A stretch of DNA of 64,000 nt from JBCBCP01 sp039817385 (GCA_039817385.1 JBCBVY010000001.1:496001-560000); one strand, 5' to 3'. Positions 9,318-18,117 are shown, counted from the first letter of the stretch. The notes: a model not told the origin generated them from the sequence alone. Numbers and translations are program-made.

Positions 9318-9949
9318 CACACCCGCACCTCGACAATCGGCACATTTGGCACATCGCCCGCCTGGAAGGACGCGACGGAGGTTTGGATGCCATCGGTGTC
9401 AAAGCGCACTGGCACGTCAAATTCGAACCCCGCCGTGATCTGCACGTCCTCGTCCGGCGGGTGCGTGAAGCTCACGAGGCCAGAGGTCACATCGATCTCG
9501 TAATCGATTCCCTCTTGCAGCTCGTCATCCTCAATCCCGATGCGTACCGTTCCGGCCACTGGCTTCGTGATGGGCCGGGTGTAGCTGTGAATGCCCGAGC
9601 GGTAGACTTTCACCAGCGGAAAAACCGCGGTCTCGCCATCGCCCTTGGCAATGTCCTGATCACCGTAAACCGGCGCACCGCTCGCTCGCGACGACTTGTA
9701 GTCGGACCAGTCTTTCCAGCGGAACCCGTACATCTGGCCCCGCCGCGCCTCGAAAAAGGCGATCAGCGTCTCGATATCATCAAGGCTGCGCATCCCCAGG
9801 CCGGCATCATAGCGCCGGCGCGAATGCGCCCACGGCGTGTTGCGCTCTTCAAAGCCGTTGGCCAGCGTGACCACATCGGTCAGCCGCTCCGGCCCGCCGA
9901 CAGAGCCAAAGCTCAGGTTTGCGGGAAACCGTATCTCGTGAAAGCCCAT
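9317..9949 (-). CDS. GTA gene 12: distal tail protein (DUF2460)
   Basis: This 210-residue DUF2460 protein is the ring-forming distal tail protein linking tube and hub. It shows the family segments FGSVGGPERLTDVV, AHSRRRYDAGLG and FFEARRGQMYGFRWKDWSDY. Two ATGs are in frame, at 9955 and 9949. The second is preferred because GGAGG lies 8 bases before it but only 2 bases before the first. The 16-base gap to g11 is one of the few non-overlapping junctions in the tail genes. Confidence 0.93.
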   Translation of the reverse strand: MGFHEIRFPANLSFGSVGGPERLTDVVTLANGFEERNTPWAHSRRRYDAGLGMRSLDDIETLIAFFEARRGQMYGFRWKDWSDYKSSRASGAPVYGDQDIAKGDGETAVFPLVKVYRSGIHSYTRPITKPVAGTVRIGIEDDELQEGIDYEIDVTSGLVSFTHPPDEDVQITAGFEFDVPVRFDTDGIQTSVASFQAGDVPNVPIVEVRV

Positions 9950-9965
9950 GTCCATTCCCTCCGGG

Positions 9966-10628
9966 TCAGCTGTTGCGGGTGCCGCGGCCCATCGCGCGGC
10001 CCATCTGCGCGGCGATCTGGCTCTGGCTGCGGCGGAAGCTCTGCGCGTCCGGCGTCGTGATGTTCATGACCACGGTCGTGCTGCCGCCCCCTGCCGCGCG
10101 CACGCCCAGCTTGCCATCCGCGCCGCGCGCGAGCGGCATAATCGCCTCCGGCCCCGCCTCGCCCATCACGCCCATACCGCCGCGCATCCCAAACGGCGTT
10201 GCGCCGCTGACGATGCCGCCGGTGGCAAAGGGCATGACCCGCCCCTGGCTGAAGGGCGCCCCGTTTGCAAAAGGCAGGATGGACTCCATCAACCCGCCGA
10301 CACCGTTTGCGATCAACCCGCCAAAATGGCTGGTCACCGGCTTCATCGCTGCGTTGTAGGTCGCGTTGATCATCGAGTTCGCGAGTGTCTCCAGCGCATC
10401 GGACAAAGACGCGCCGTCAAAGATCAGCCCGTCAAAGGCGCGCCGCAGCCCCTTGCTCAGCCCCTTTTCAAGCGTCGCAACATCGTGCCCGGTCGAGGCC
10501 AGCGTGCCGCGCATCCGCACCAACTCGCCCGAAAACGCCGACAGAACGGTGCTCGCCTCCCCGAGGGAGGTCTCAAGCTCTTCGGTGCTGGCATCCAGCG
10601 CCTCGATTTCATCCCTGATCTCGCGCAT
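9966..10628 (-). CDS. GTA gene 11: tail tape-measure protein
   Basis: This 220-residue protein has an N-terminal heptad-rich helix (about residues 1-75), a central region with glycine-rich segments, and a C-terminus with MGEAGPEAIMPLARG, a hallmark of phage tape-measure proteins. Its short length agrees with the very short tail of RcGTA; siphophage tape measures are usually several times longer. The ATG at 10628 overlaps the preceding stop as TGATG. Confidence 0.92.
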   Translation of the reverse strand: MREIRDEIEALDASTEELETSLGEASTVLSAFSGELVRMRGTLASTGHDVATLEKGLSKGLRRAFDGLIFDGASLSDALETLANSMINATYNAAMKPVTSHFGGLIANGVGGLMESILPFANGAPFSQGRVMPFATGGIVSGATPFGMRGGMGVMGEAGPEAIMPLARGADGKLGVRAAGGGSTTVVMNITTPDAQSFRRSQSQIAAQMGRAMGRGTRNS

Positions 10629-10828
10629 CACGATCCCTTTCTGTGGTCCTCAACAGCCGCATCCGGATAGGCCGCCATCAGCGCATCCAGACCTTCGCTC
10701 AGCATGGGCGCGCGGGCCTCGGCCTCGCCCAGCATCACCCGCAGCTCCGCCGGGGTGAGCGCCCAAAAGACATCAGGCGGCAGGGCAAGGCCCCGCATCC
10801 CGGCGCGCATCAACGCTGGCCATTCCAC
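10628..10828 (-). CDS. GTA gene 10.1: tail assembly chaperone-like protein
   Basis: This short protein (66 residues) has the conserved core LPPDVFWALTPAELRVMLG and a C-terminal helix. It matches the second small tail-assembly chaperone that sits between g10 and g11 in RcGTA (rcc01693-type, phage TAC family). I place the start at the GTG at 10828 because a longer open frame would run back into g10, and the peptide beginning at EWPALMRAG is typical of the family. In phages such pairs chaperone the tape measure, which is the next gene here. Confidence 0.85.
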   Translation of the reverse strand: MEWPALMRAGMRGLALPPDVFWALTPAELRVMLGEAEARAPMLSEGLDALMAAYPDAAVEDHRKGS

Positions 10829-10832
10829 CGCT

Positions 10833-11150
10833 CTAACCTTCGGGCTGGGCGAAGGCGCGCGCCAGAAGCTCCGCCGCCGCCTTCGCCGCCACCATCGGGC
10901 CGCCCGCAACTTCGGCCGCGCCCAGCGCCTCCGCGCTCATTGGCGTGCCGCCCCCCGCAAGCCCTGCGCCGAGCAGCGCCAGAACATCACGGGTGGAAAA
11001 CGACGCGCCCTCGAACCGCTCGACCAGGGCAACCAGCGACGGCTCGCCCAGCTCGGCTTCCAGCCCTGCCAGCGCCCCCAGCGTCAGCCGCATCACGCGG
11101 CGTTCACCATTGATCGTGATCGCCACGTCTCCCCTCCACGGATTGACCAT
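10833..11150 (-). CDS. GTA gene 10: gene transfer agent family protein (tail assembly chaperone)
   Basis: This 105-residue protein opens with NPWRGDVAITINGERRVMRLTLGAL and ends with an Ala-rich helix, the pattern of the 'gene transfer agent family protein' placed between the tail tube and tape measure (quoted in part only: NPWRGDVAITINGE). It probably acts with g10.1 as a tail assembly chaperone. The ATG shares one base with the g9 stop codon. Confidence 0.9.
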   Translation of the reverse strand: MVNPWRGDVAITINGERRVMRLTLGALAGLEAELGEPSLVALVERFEGASFSTRDVLALLGAGLAGGGTPMSAEALGAAEVAGGPMVAAKAAAELLARAFAQPEG

Positions 11151-11566
11151 CAGATCAGCGCGACAAAGTTCAGCGCCCCGGCAGAGGCAAGGCTCAGCTC
11201 ATAGGTCGCCTCGCCATTGTGGCTGCCCGCGTATTCGATGGACGTCACCTGGAACGGGCCCTCAATCGTGCCGAAATCCGGGATCACGATCTGAAAATCC
11301 GGCGTCAGCCCGTCAAAAAACAGCTGCCGCGTGCGCTCATCCGTGGCCTCGTCCTTGAAAACGCCCGCCCCCGTAATCGCGCAGGACCGTACCCCGGCCC
11401 CTGCCAGCAGCTCGCGCCAGCCGCCCTGGCTTTCGAGGCTGGTGACATCCACCGTCTCCGCATTGAAGCTCACACGCGTGGCGCGCAGGCCCGCAATCGT
11501 CTCGAACTGCCCGTCCGAGCTCATGTCGACCTTGACCAGAAGGTCTTTTCCGTTCTGAGCACCCAT
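11150..11566 (-). CDS. GTA gene 9: major tail tube protein (TP901-1 family)
   Basis: This 138-residue protein is the stacked-ring subunit of the tail tube. It begins MGAQNGKDLLVKV and includes GLRATRVSFNAETVDVTS and GGWRELLAGAG, typical of TP901-1-like major tail proteins in GTAs. A strong GGAGAAGAG ribosome-binding region precedes the ATG, fitting a protein needed in many copies. It is separated by 26 bases from g8, unlike the overlapping genes around it. Confidence 0.93.
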   Translation of the reverse strand: MGAQNGKDLLVKVDMSSDGQFETIAGLRATRVSFNAETVDVTSLESQGGWRELLAGAGVRSCAITGAGVFKDEATDERTRQLFFDGLTPDFQIVIPDFGTIEGPFQVTSIEYAGSHNGEATYELSLASAGALNFVALI

Positions 11567-11592
11567 GTCTCTTCTCCAGTCTTGGTAAAGGG

Positions 11593-12003
11593 TTAGTCGT
11601 CTTCGATCCGCGCGCGGAACTTCAGGTTGATCGTCCGGCCCGTGCTGCCCCGTGGGCGGCTCGCCGTTGCACTGTGGAATTTCAAAAAGACCAGCCGACC
11701 GCGGTTCAGGCTCAGATCGGCCTCGTGCAGCGCATCACTGATCGCGCCCGCCGCAGCCTTCGCGGCGGCAAAACCGGGGACGTCCGTGACCACGTCAACG
11801 CTAAAGATATGCAGCGCACCATCCCGGGTCATGTCTTGCGCGGTCTTCACGGTCTCCGCGCCCAGCGAGACATAGAGGCTCGGCAACGTGCCCGCCGGGA
11901 TCGCATCGAAAATCGCACCGCCGACCAAGCCGACCAGCGCCGCATCGTTGTAAAGCGCATCGTAGACCGCAGACTGCAGCGCTCCGGAAACACCGTAGCT
12001 CAT
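11593..12003 (-). CDS. GTA gene 8: tail terminator (DUF3168)
   Basis: This 136-residue DUF3168 protein joins the tail tube to the head connector. It starts MSYGVSGALQSAVYDALYND and has GTLPSLYVSLGAE and the C-terminal TINLKFRARIEDD segment. The ATG at 12003 overlaps the g7 stop by 4 bases (ATGA type); a longer open frame extending to 12234 lies entirely inside g7 and is a shadow. Confidence 0.92.
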   Translation of the reverse strand: MSYGVSGALQSAVYDALYNDAALVGLVGGAIFDAIPAGTLPSLYVSLGAETVKTAQDMTRDGALHIFSVDVVTDVPGFAAAKAAAGAISDALHEADLSLNRGRLVFLKFHSATASRPRGSTGRTINLKFRARIEDD

Positions 12004-12341
12004 GTCGCAACCTCCTCTTCGGCGATACAGATCAGGTAACGGCCCTCGGCATCGCGCTCCGCGACCGCCTCGATCCGAAAGACGCGGGCCCCATCGCGAA
12101 ACCGCTGCTGCGGCATCGGGCGTTCGGGATGGCCGACCGGCGCGCCGCGCACGGTGATCCGGTAGCCCTGCACCGATACCGGCGCGCCGCCAGACACGCG
12201 CTCGCGCCCCGTGCGCGCCTTCAGCTCCGCCCAAACGGTGCCGAGCGCGTCCCAGCTTTCGGCATAACCGCCAGAGCCATCGGGCACGCGCGTGGGCGCC
12301 TCAAGGGTCAGGCGATGAGACAAACGCGGCAAGCCAGCCAT
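12000..12341 (-). CDS. GTA gene 7: head-tail adaptor / stopper
   Basis: This 113-residue protein is a phage head closure protein. It carries LSHRLTLEAPTRVPDGSGGY at the N-terminus and the WAELKARTGRE and FRIEAVAERD segments of the head-tail adaptor family. It forms the ring that closes the portal channel after DNA packaging. Its ATG shares a base with the g6 stop and its own stop overlaps g8. Confidence 0.92.
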   Translation of the reverse strand: MAGLPRLSHRLTLEAPTRVPDGSGGYAESWDALGTVWAELKARTGRERVSGGAPVSVQGYRITVRGAPVGHPERPMPQQRFRDGARVFRIEAVAERDAEGRYLICIAEEEVAT

Positions 12342-12940
12342 CAGCGCAGCCCCCCAAAGCCGATCCGGTGCGTCTTGTAACGCTCAATCAGGCTGGTGAC
12401 GCCAAAGGGCATACAGCCATCGCTCAGCGCGGTCTCGTTCCGGAACTCGTAGTAATGCGCAGCCAGCAGCAGAACCGCCTGGCGCAAATCGGCAGGCAGG
12501 TCCGTCCAATCGGCGCCAAACCCGGCGTCAAAGCTCACAATCACGGAACCGGCCGCGGGAATCGTCGGCAACGCCGTGCCAACCGGGCGCAGCCGGGGCC
12601 GCTGGCTGTCTTGCTCCAGCCAGTAGCTCGCCGCATCAACGTCTGTTCGGGTTCCATTGCGGTCAACCAGCGCAACGCGGGTGATCGTGGAAACTGGCGC
12701 GATGGGAAAGCCCGCGCCGTCCAGATCGCGCCACATCGTCTCGGACCAGCTAAAGCTGCGCGTGAACAGGATCTTTCCGGTGCGCGCCTCGATCGAGGCA
12801 ACCGCTGCGCGGAGAAACCCTTCCAGAACCTCGTCCTGGACCGCGCCGGTCCCAAAGCCGGTGCCAAGCCGCAAATGCGCCTTGAACGCCTCCAGTGGCA
12901 GGGCAGCGCTCGGCACCGGGGTCTCTTCGGTCAACATCAT
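12341..12940 (-). CDS. GTA gene 6: head-tail connector (adaptor)
   Basis: This 199-residue protein resembles the phage gp6-like head-tail connector that docks on the portal. It contains the typical helical start LEAFKAHLRLGTGFGTG, a segment around IEARTGKILFTR, and the helix LRQAVLLLAAHYYEFR near the end. Two consecutive ATGs begin the frame, preceded by GGAGAGAG. The 188 bases between this gene and the capsid gene hold no obvious gene. Confidence 0.92.
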   Translation of the reverse strand: MMLTEETPVPSAALPLEAFKAHLRLGTGFGTGAVQDEVLEGFLRAAVASIEARTGKILFTRSFSWSETMWRDLDGAGFPIAPVSTITRVALVDRNGTRTDVDAASYWLEQDSQRPRLRPVGTALPTIPAAGSVIVSFDAGFGADWTDLPADLRQAVLLLAAHYYEFRNETALSDGCMPFGVTSLIERYKTHRIGFGGLR

Positions 12941-13100
12941 GGACTCTCTCCAGGTCAGGTGCCCAGCGCACGGCGCGGGCGAAGAATTCGAATTGTCCGG
13001 ACGCGCGCCGCGGGTGCCTCCACCTCGGCCGGAGGGGAGCAGCAGGGCAGCAGGCCGCCGCGCATCAAAGGCGCGCGTCCGGGAAAGGCAGGCACGTCAT

Positions 13101-13126
13101 GCGCCCCTGCCCCTTCGCCGGGGCGC
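13101..13126 (-). terminator. Hairpin just after the major capsid gene
   Basis: Read on the minus strand, GCGCCCC is followed by a 12-base loop region and GGGGCGC, starting three bases after the g5 stop codon. There is no T-run, so this is not a classical intrinsic terminator. It may protect the capsid end of the mRNA or cause partial termination, which would help make more capsid than tail proteins. This is inference. Confidence 0.45.
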
Positions 13127-13128
13127 CC

Positions 13129-14304
13129 TTAGGCGACCGCGAATTTCAGGACCTTGATCGCCTCAAAGTCGCTCACATCGCCGCCCACGCGCTTGGTGGC
13201 ATAGAACAGGACGTGGGGCTTCGCGCTGAACGGGTCGCGCAGCACGCGCAGATCCGGACGCTCGGCAATGGTGTAGCCGGCAGCAAAATCGCCAAAGGCA
13301 ATCGCGTCGGCACCGGAGGCCGCGTCGGGCATGTCCTCGGCGATGACAACCGGGTAGCCCATCAGCGTCGCAGGCTGGCCTGCTGCCAGACCGTCGGACC
13401 ACAGGAAACGGCCGTCATTGTCCTTGAGCTTGCGCACGAGACCTGCCGTCTTGGAGTTCATCACGAAGGTCGCGTTCGCGCGGTACTCTGCGCCCAGCGC
13501 ATAGACCACGTCGACGATCGCATCCGCGGTCACGTCGCCATCAACGCCGGTCGCCTTATAGCCGATCTCGCCCCAGACAGCCGTGTCGTCTTCCACGATG
13601 GTGTGCGCGAGGAAACCCTTGGGCTTGTCGATGCCGTCACCGTTCACGAACGCAGCCGCTTCGGCACGGGCAAACTTGTCCGCGATGCGGCCCGCCAGCC
13701 AGCCTTCGATGTCGAACGCCGCATCGTCCAGCAGACGCTGGGACGCTTTGGGCAGCGCCGACAGCTCGTGCAGGGCAATGGTGATCCGGTCGATGGACGG
13801 GGTGTCCGTCTCGGCTTGCGCGCCCGCTTCGGTCGCCCAGCCCGCGCCCAGCTCACCGTGGTCAACCAGCACGTCATAGGACGTCGCCTCAACATTCACC
13901 ACCGACGCGATGGAGCGGATGGACGCCGCGCTTTTCAGCACCGACTTGATCGTGTCGGACGTCGCCGGGTCCACGAGGTAGCCGCCATCGCTGTTCACAG
14001 CGGTGGACAGGCTCTTGCCTTCCAGCTCAAGGCCGCGCAGCCCGTCGTCGTCGCCCGAACGCAGGTACGCGTTAAAGGCTTTCTGATGGGGCGCACCCGC
14101 ATCCACTGCGCCAGCCAGAGGCGGGCGCGTCATCAATGTTTTCCGATCCAGCATGGTCAGTCGCTCTTCCGTTGCTTGAAGTTTGGTTTGAATTTCGGCC
14201 TGCAGGCCTTTGAATTCGGTCACGAAACCCATCATGGACTGGGTGACCTGCTCGGCCGGGGTCAAACCTTCCCCGCCCGAAGACTTCGCTTCGGTCTTGC
14301 TCAT
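13129..14304 (-). CDS. GTA gene 5: major capsid protein (HK97 fold)
   Basis: This 391-residue HK97-family capsid protein has an N-terminal coiled-coil scaffold-like region (residues about 20-55, GLQAEIQTKLQATEERLTML) that would be removed by the g4 protease. The mature domain includes GGYLVDPATSDTI, IDRITIALHELSALPKASQRL and GDFAAGYTIAERPDLRVLRD, all typical of GTA capsids. The ATG at 14304 has AGAGGA 7 bases upstream; the open frame runs further but overlaps g4. Length agrees with RcGTA g5. Confidence 0.96.
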   Translation of the reverse strand: MSKTEAKSSGGEGLTPAEQVTQSMMGFVTEFKGLQAEIQTKLQATEERLTMLDRKTLMTRPPLAGAVDAGAPHQKAFNAYLRSGDDDGLRGLELEGKSLSTAVNSDGGYLVDPATSDTIKSVLKSAASIRSIASVVNVEATSYDVLVDHGELGAGWATEAGAQAETDTPSIDRITIALHELSALPKASQRLLDDAAFDIEGWLAGRIADKFARAEAAAFVNGDGIDKPKGFLAHTIVEDDTAVWGEIGYKATGVDGDVTADAIVDVVYALGAEYRANATFVMNSKTAGLVRKLKDNDGRFLWSDGLAAGQPATLMGYPVVIAEDMPDAASGADAIAFGDFAAGYTIAERPDLRVLRDPFSAKPHVLFYATKRVGGDVSDFEAIKVLKFAVA

Positions 14305-14332
14305 CACAATTCCTCTGGTTGAAACCCCGGCG

Positions 14333-14896
14333 CTAACGACGCGCCAACTCTGCGCGCGCCCCTTCAAAGGCCGCCGCCATATCGCGCAGGGTCTGGTCCA
14401 TGTCGGACGTTTCGTCCGACTTTGCCGCCACCCGCGCACTGGGCAGCATCGGGAAGGTCACAAGCGACACCTCCCAAAGCTCCAGTTCGCTCAGGACCCG
14501 CTGGCCCTTGTCATTCTTTGCCGCCCGCACCGTACGGTAACCGATGGAGAGACCGTCGATGGCACCGGCTTCAATCAAAGCAGCCGCCTCACGACCCTTC
14601 GCCACCGTATCGAGAAGACGGCCCTTGACCCACAGGCCCTTCGCGTCCTCGCGAACCTCGTCCCAGATGCCGATGGGCTGCGCCGGGTCATGCTGCCACA
14701 GCATCTTGATGCCGCCCGCACCGCGCCGCGACAGCGAAGCCGCATAGGCGCCTTTGCCAACCACGTCACCGCCCTGGTCGACCGCACCAAAGAGGCTGGC
14801 ATAGCCCTCGATCATCGTGCCGTCTTGCACGCTGAGGCCCTCGCCAAAGCGGGCAAACTTGCGCTCCAAAGCGTCCATGTCCGTCTCCATGTTCAT
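14333..14896 (-). CDS. GTA gene 4: prohead protease (U35/HK97 family)
   Basis: This 187-residue HK97-type serine protease matures the capsid. Family motifs are IEGYASLFGAVDQGGDVV at the N-terminus, the catalytic His in LWQHDPAQPIG, and the Ser in IDGLSIGYRT. The ATG at 14896 overlaps the g3.5 stop as ATGA; an upstream in-frame ATG at 14968 lies inside g3.5 and is unlikely. Confidence 0.94.
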   Translation of the reverse strand: MNMETDMDALERKFARFGEGLSVQDGTMIEGYASLFGAVDQGGDVVGKGAYAASLSRRGAGGIKMLWQHDPAQPIGIWDEVREDAKGLWVKGRLLDTVAKGREAAALIEAGAIDGLSIGYRTVRAAKNDKGQRVLSELELWEVSLVTFPMLPSARVAAKSDETSDMDQTLRDMAAAFEGARAELARR

Positions 14897-15117
14897 GGCG
14901 TCACCGCCAGTACCGATTGAAAGGCCTGCGCCAGGATCACCGCCACAACGCCGTAAACCGTCAGCCACAGCCGCTTTTCCAGCCGCTCCATCAGCTCTTC
15001 GAGCTTTTCCAGCCGCCGGTTGATGTTCTCGTAATGCAGCTGCGCCAACTGCTCATTGGATTGCATCCGCAGCCCTGGCGCGCATTCAAACTTCTCAAAA
15101 AACGCGCCTTCAGCCAT
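14893..15117 (-). CDS. GTA gene 3.5: head formation protein
   Basis: This 74-residue protein has a coiled-coil middle (ENINRRLEKLEELMERLEKR) and one C-terminal membrane-like helix (LTVYGVVAVILAQAFQSVLA). It corresponds to the small 'GTA head formation protein' (rcc01685 family) placed between portal and protease. It overlaps the portal gene by 8 bases and the protease by 4. Its exact mechanism is not known. Confidence 0.88.
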   Translation of the reverse strand: MAEGAFFEKFECAPGLRMQSNEQLAQLHYENINRRLEKLEELMERLEKRLWLTVYGVVAVILAQAFQSVLAVTP

Positions 15118-16297
15118 CCGCGTCGCCCTCCGCCAGCGGCGGCAGGCCCAGCATCGCCCGCTTTTCCGCCGTGGTCAGGAACTCCGCCTGCGCGACCCGG
15201 GCCCACTGGGCATCCCGCTCTGCCGTCAACGCTGGCACCTGGTCAAGGTCCGGCGACAGGCGCACGCCGCCGCCCGCAAAACCCTCCAGCCAGTCCGACA
15301 AAGCACCTGTCACCTTGCTCGCCAGTGGCAAGACCGTCAGGCGGTAGAACGCCCGGTGCGCCTCCTGGTAATTGGCATAGGTCGCGTCCCCGTTAATCCC
15401 CAGCAGCATTGGCGGCACCCCAAAGGCCAGCGCGATCTCGCGCGCGGCAGCCTCCTTGGTCTTCTGGAACTCCATGTCCGACGGCGAAAAGCCCATCGGT
15501 TTCCAGTCCAGACCGCCCTCCAGCAGCATCGGACGGCCCGCATTGCGTGCGCCCTGGTGGTGGCTCTCCATCTCGCTCACCAGACGCTCATACTGGTCAG
15601 CCGACAGGTTCCCCTGCCCATCCGCGCTCTTGTAGACAATCGCGCCCGAGGGACGCGCCGCATTGTCCAAAAGCGCCTTGGACCAGCGCGAAGCGCTGTT
15701 GTGCACGTCCAGCGCCATCGCCGCCGCCTGCATAGGCGACAGGCCGTAATGGTCATCCTGCGGATGGAAGCTCTTGATATGGCAAATCGGGCTGGGCACG
15801 CCGCGCGCGTCAAAGCGGTGCTTGCGCCCGCCCACCGCATATTCAAACGCGACCGGCCAGCCATCCTGCCCCGGCACCACGCTCATCCGGTCGGACCGCA
15901 GCACATGCAGCTCGAGCGGCGCACCGCTATCCCCGGCCACGGCCTCCACATAGGCATTGCCGGACAAGAGCAGCTGACCAAACAGCGCCTCAAAAAACTC
16001 CGCGCGCCCCTGCGCCAGATTGGGACGCGAAACCAGATCAAGCACCGGATGCGTGTCATAACGCTGCGCCTTGTCCTGAAGGATCAGCGGCAGCGCGGCG
16101 CCCGCCTCTGCAATCAGTTTCACACAGCGAAAGCCAACCGGGTTCCCGGCAAAGCCCGACTTGGTCAGCGAAACGGGGTCACGCGGCGACCACGCAACGC
16201 GGCCCGCGCTCTGATGCGCGATCACCCGGCCCGTTGCGCTTGCCTTGGCCTCCGGCGCTTCTTGCGCCCGCTCTCGCCGCAGAAAATCAAAGACCAT
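15110..16297 (-). CDS. GTA gene 3: portal protein
   Basis: This 395-residue phage portal (HK97 family) is the dodecameric DNA gateway. Typical segments are NPVGFRCVKLIAEAGAALPL, VLDLVSRPNLAQGRAEFFEA, LLSGNAYVEAVAG and EIALAFGVPPMLLGINGDATY. The ATG at 16297 is preceded by AAGGAG at 7 bases, so I reject the longer frame to 16351. The 156 bases before it contain no gene; this gap has a TTAACGGGCGTTAA pair that includes the g2 stop codon. Confidence 0.95.
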   Translation of the reverse strand: MVFDFLRRERAQEAPEAKASATGRVIAHQSAGRVAWSPRDPVSLTKSGFAGNPVGFRCVKLIAEAGAALPLILQDKAQRYDTHPVLDLVSRPNLAQGRAEFFEALFGQLLLSGNAYVEAVAGDSGAPLELHVLRSDRMSVVPGQDGWPVAFEYAVGGRKHRFDARGVPSPICHIKSFHPQDDHYGLSPMQAAAMALDVHNSASRWSKALLDNAARPSGAIVYKSADGQGNLSADQYERLVSEMESHHQGARNAGRPMLLEGGLDWKPMGFSPSDMEFQKTKEAAAREIALAFGVPPMLLGINGDATYANYQEAHRAFYRLTVLPLASKVTGALSDWLEGFAGGGVRLSPDLDQVPALTAERDAQWARVAQAEFLTTAEKRAMLGLPPLAEGDADG

Positions 16298-16453
16298 GCC
16301 TGGCTCCTTGGGTTGGACAAACCGGTGCCGCCCGCAGAAGTCACCTTCCACGCCGCTACCCGCTGTCCGGTTCCGAATGGTGCGCCCTGGCCCCGATGTC
16401 GTAGGGGCCTCAGCGCGTCGAAGGGCAATTTGCCAATAAAGAGTTAACGGGCG

Positions 16454-17809
16454 TTAAAGTGACCGTACGCCGGGGTTGCGCCAGGTCTTCGCCGGCTCAA
16501 TCAAAAGCTCCGTCAGCGCCCAGACCAGCGCATCCACCCGGTCAGGCGATCCGCTGCCCTGAAACCCGCGTGCGCTCATCTGCACCATCTGCTCTTCCAG
16601 ATCGCACAGGCCGCGCACGTGGCGCACACGCCCCTGCTCATACAGCGCGGCAACCGGTTCGGCCCGCGCGACTTTGCCCCGGCTGGCATGAACCGCTTTG
16701 AACGGGATCAGCGGATCGATCCCGCGCACCACGGTCTCAACCATCTCGCCGCCCTGGTTCACCTCCGCCACCAGCCGCTCTGCGCCGTGGGCGTGATAAG
16801 CGTCAATCGCCGCCTGCGCCCAGCGCGCGGGGCTGGCACCGAACACTGTCGCATCTTCCAGCACAACCGCCCGCCAGGTCGACGGCGGCCCCTGCGTCAC
16901 CGCCCCGGCCACAACAATCCCGCAGGCATCCGACGCCTTGCCAGACGTCGCCGCAGGGTCAACTGCAACCACGATGCGGTCCAACTCCGGCACTGCATCC
17001 AGCCGCCCCTCCTCCAGCCTCTCGGTGGACCAGAGCGCGCCCTCGATATCGCCCAGCAGCACACCTTCCAGCTCCTGCCGCCCCAGCCGCGTCCCCGCAT
17101 AGCGCGCCTGCACCTCCTCAAGAAAAGACGAGGCAAGATTTGCCCGGTTCGCCGAAGTCGGCGCGTGAGTCTGCACGGTCGATGGCAGCTCCAATAACCG
17201 CTTCAGCACGCTCACATTGCGCGGCGTTGTCGTCACGCAGACACGCGGATGCTCCCCCAGCCGCAGCGCAAACTGCAACTGGTCCCAAGTCTCTTCCGCC
17301 TTCTTCCACTTGGCCAGCTCATCCACCCAAGCCGCATCGAACTGCGGCCCGCGCAGCCCTTCAGGGTCATGCGCCGAATGGACCGTCGCAATCGCACCGT
17401 TCGGCCAGACCAGCCGCTTCCGGCTGGCCTGATACTCCGGCTTCCGGTCCGGCGGGGAGCACGCCATGATCCCGCTATCGCCATAGACCATGACCTCGCG
17501 CACCTGATCGACCGTCTCACCCACCAGTGCCACACGGCGGCACGCGCCCGGATCATAAGGCAGGTTGCCTTCGACCATGCTGCGCACCCATTCGGCCCCG
17601 GCCCGCGTCTTGCCCGCACCGCGCCCGCCCAGGATCACCCATGTCCGCCAGTCGCCCTCGGGCGGCAACTGGTGCGGCATCGCCCAAAAATCGAAAAGGA
17701 ACGGGAGGGCGCTCAGCCCTCCCACCGTCATTTCAGTCAGGAACCTCTTCCTCTGGTCTGCACTCAGCGAGGCGAGCCAGGCTGCACCCGATCTCACGCC
17801 GCGCCTCAT
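16454..17809 (-). CDS. GTA gene 2: terminase large subunit
   Basis: This ATPase-nuclease packages host DNA into GTA heads. The Walker A motif is GGRGAGKTRAGAEWVR, the Walker B region follows at FDAAWVDELAKW, and the nuclease domain carries VVAVDPAAT and a later Asp-rich end (GSPDRVDALVWAL). The start is uncertain: the ATG at 17809 keeps the family-like N-terminus (WLASLSADQRKRFL) but overlaps g1 by 77 bases; the ATG at 17731, just after the g1 stop, is the alternative. I prefer the former because of the conserved N-terminal residues. Confidence 0.93.
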   Translation of the reverse strand: MRRGVRSGAAWLASLSADQRKRFLTEMTVGGLSALPFLFDFWAMPHQLPPEGDWRTWVILGGRGAGKTRAGAEWVRSMVEGNLPYDPGACRRVALVGETVDQVREVMVYGDSGIMACSPPDRKPEYQASRKRLVWPNGAIATVHSAHDPEGLRGPQFDAAWVDELAKWKKAEETWDQLQFALRLGEHPRVCVTTTPRNVSVLKRLLELPSTVQTHAPTSANRANLASSFLEEVQARYAGTRLGRQELEGVLLGDIEGALWSTERLEEGRLDAVPELDRIVVAVDPAATSGKASDACGIVVAGAVTQGPPSTWRAVVLEDATVFGASPARWAQAAIDAYHAHGAERLVAEVNQGGEMVETVVRGIDPLIPFKAVHASRGKVARAEPVAALYEQGRVRHVRGLCDLEEQMVQMSARGFQGSGSPDRVDALVWALTELLIEPAKTWRNPGVRSL

Positions 17810-18068
17810 CGAAGTCGATGGCGAAGCCGTGCGGTCCGTATTTGCGTCTACAATCGGCAAGTTGGTACTCCAGTTTGTGGCACAGGTCGGTCACTCCGCG
17901 AAGCCGCGTGACCTTGCCATTGGTGTCCTTTTCATCAAACTCCTCGCCCCGTTCGAGCTTGTTAATCAGCTCTTTGACTTGCTGTCTCAGGACGGTGACC
18001 TCCTGATGGACAGAGGACAAAAGCTCCTCCGCCCCAAAGGTCCCGTCATCGGGGGTTTTGATGATCAT
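17733..18068 (-). CDS. GTA gene 1: terminase small subunit-like protein
   Basis: This 111-residue protein has a coiled-coil N-terminal half (SVHQEVTVLRQQVKELINKL) and a C-terminal helix pair (FAIDFDEARREIGCSLARL). Position and size match RcGTA g1, the small terminase that presents DNA to the large subunit with little sequence specificity. I choose the ATG at 18068; the longer frame starts with a GTG inside the terminator hairpin and would encode part of its T-run. It is the first gene of the cluster. Confidence 0.85.
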   Translation of the reverse strand: MIIKTPDDGTFGAEELLSSVHQEVTVLRQQVKELINKLERGEEFDEKDTNGKVTRLRGVTDLCHKLEYQLADCRRKYGPHGFAIDFDEARREIGCSLARLAECRPEEEVPD

Positions 18069-18117
18069 CTGCTGCTCGATAGCCTTTCTTGTGTTGGGGA
18101 ACCCGCCAAACAGGCAC

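Noticed and set aside
16444..16457. Possible CtrA box TTAA-N6-TTAA near the GTA portal gene
   Set aside because: The CtrA consensus spacing is seven bases, here it is six, and the second TTAA includes the g2 stop codon.
4093..18068. GTA cluster as an ordinary prophage
   Set aside because: There is no integrase, repressor, replication or lysis gene or attachment site, and the gene set and order are those of Rhodobacter-type gene transfer agents beside cysE.
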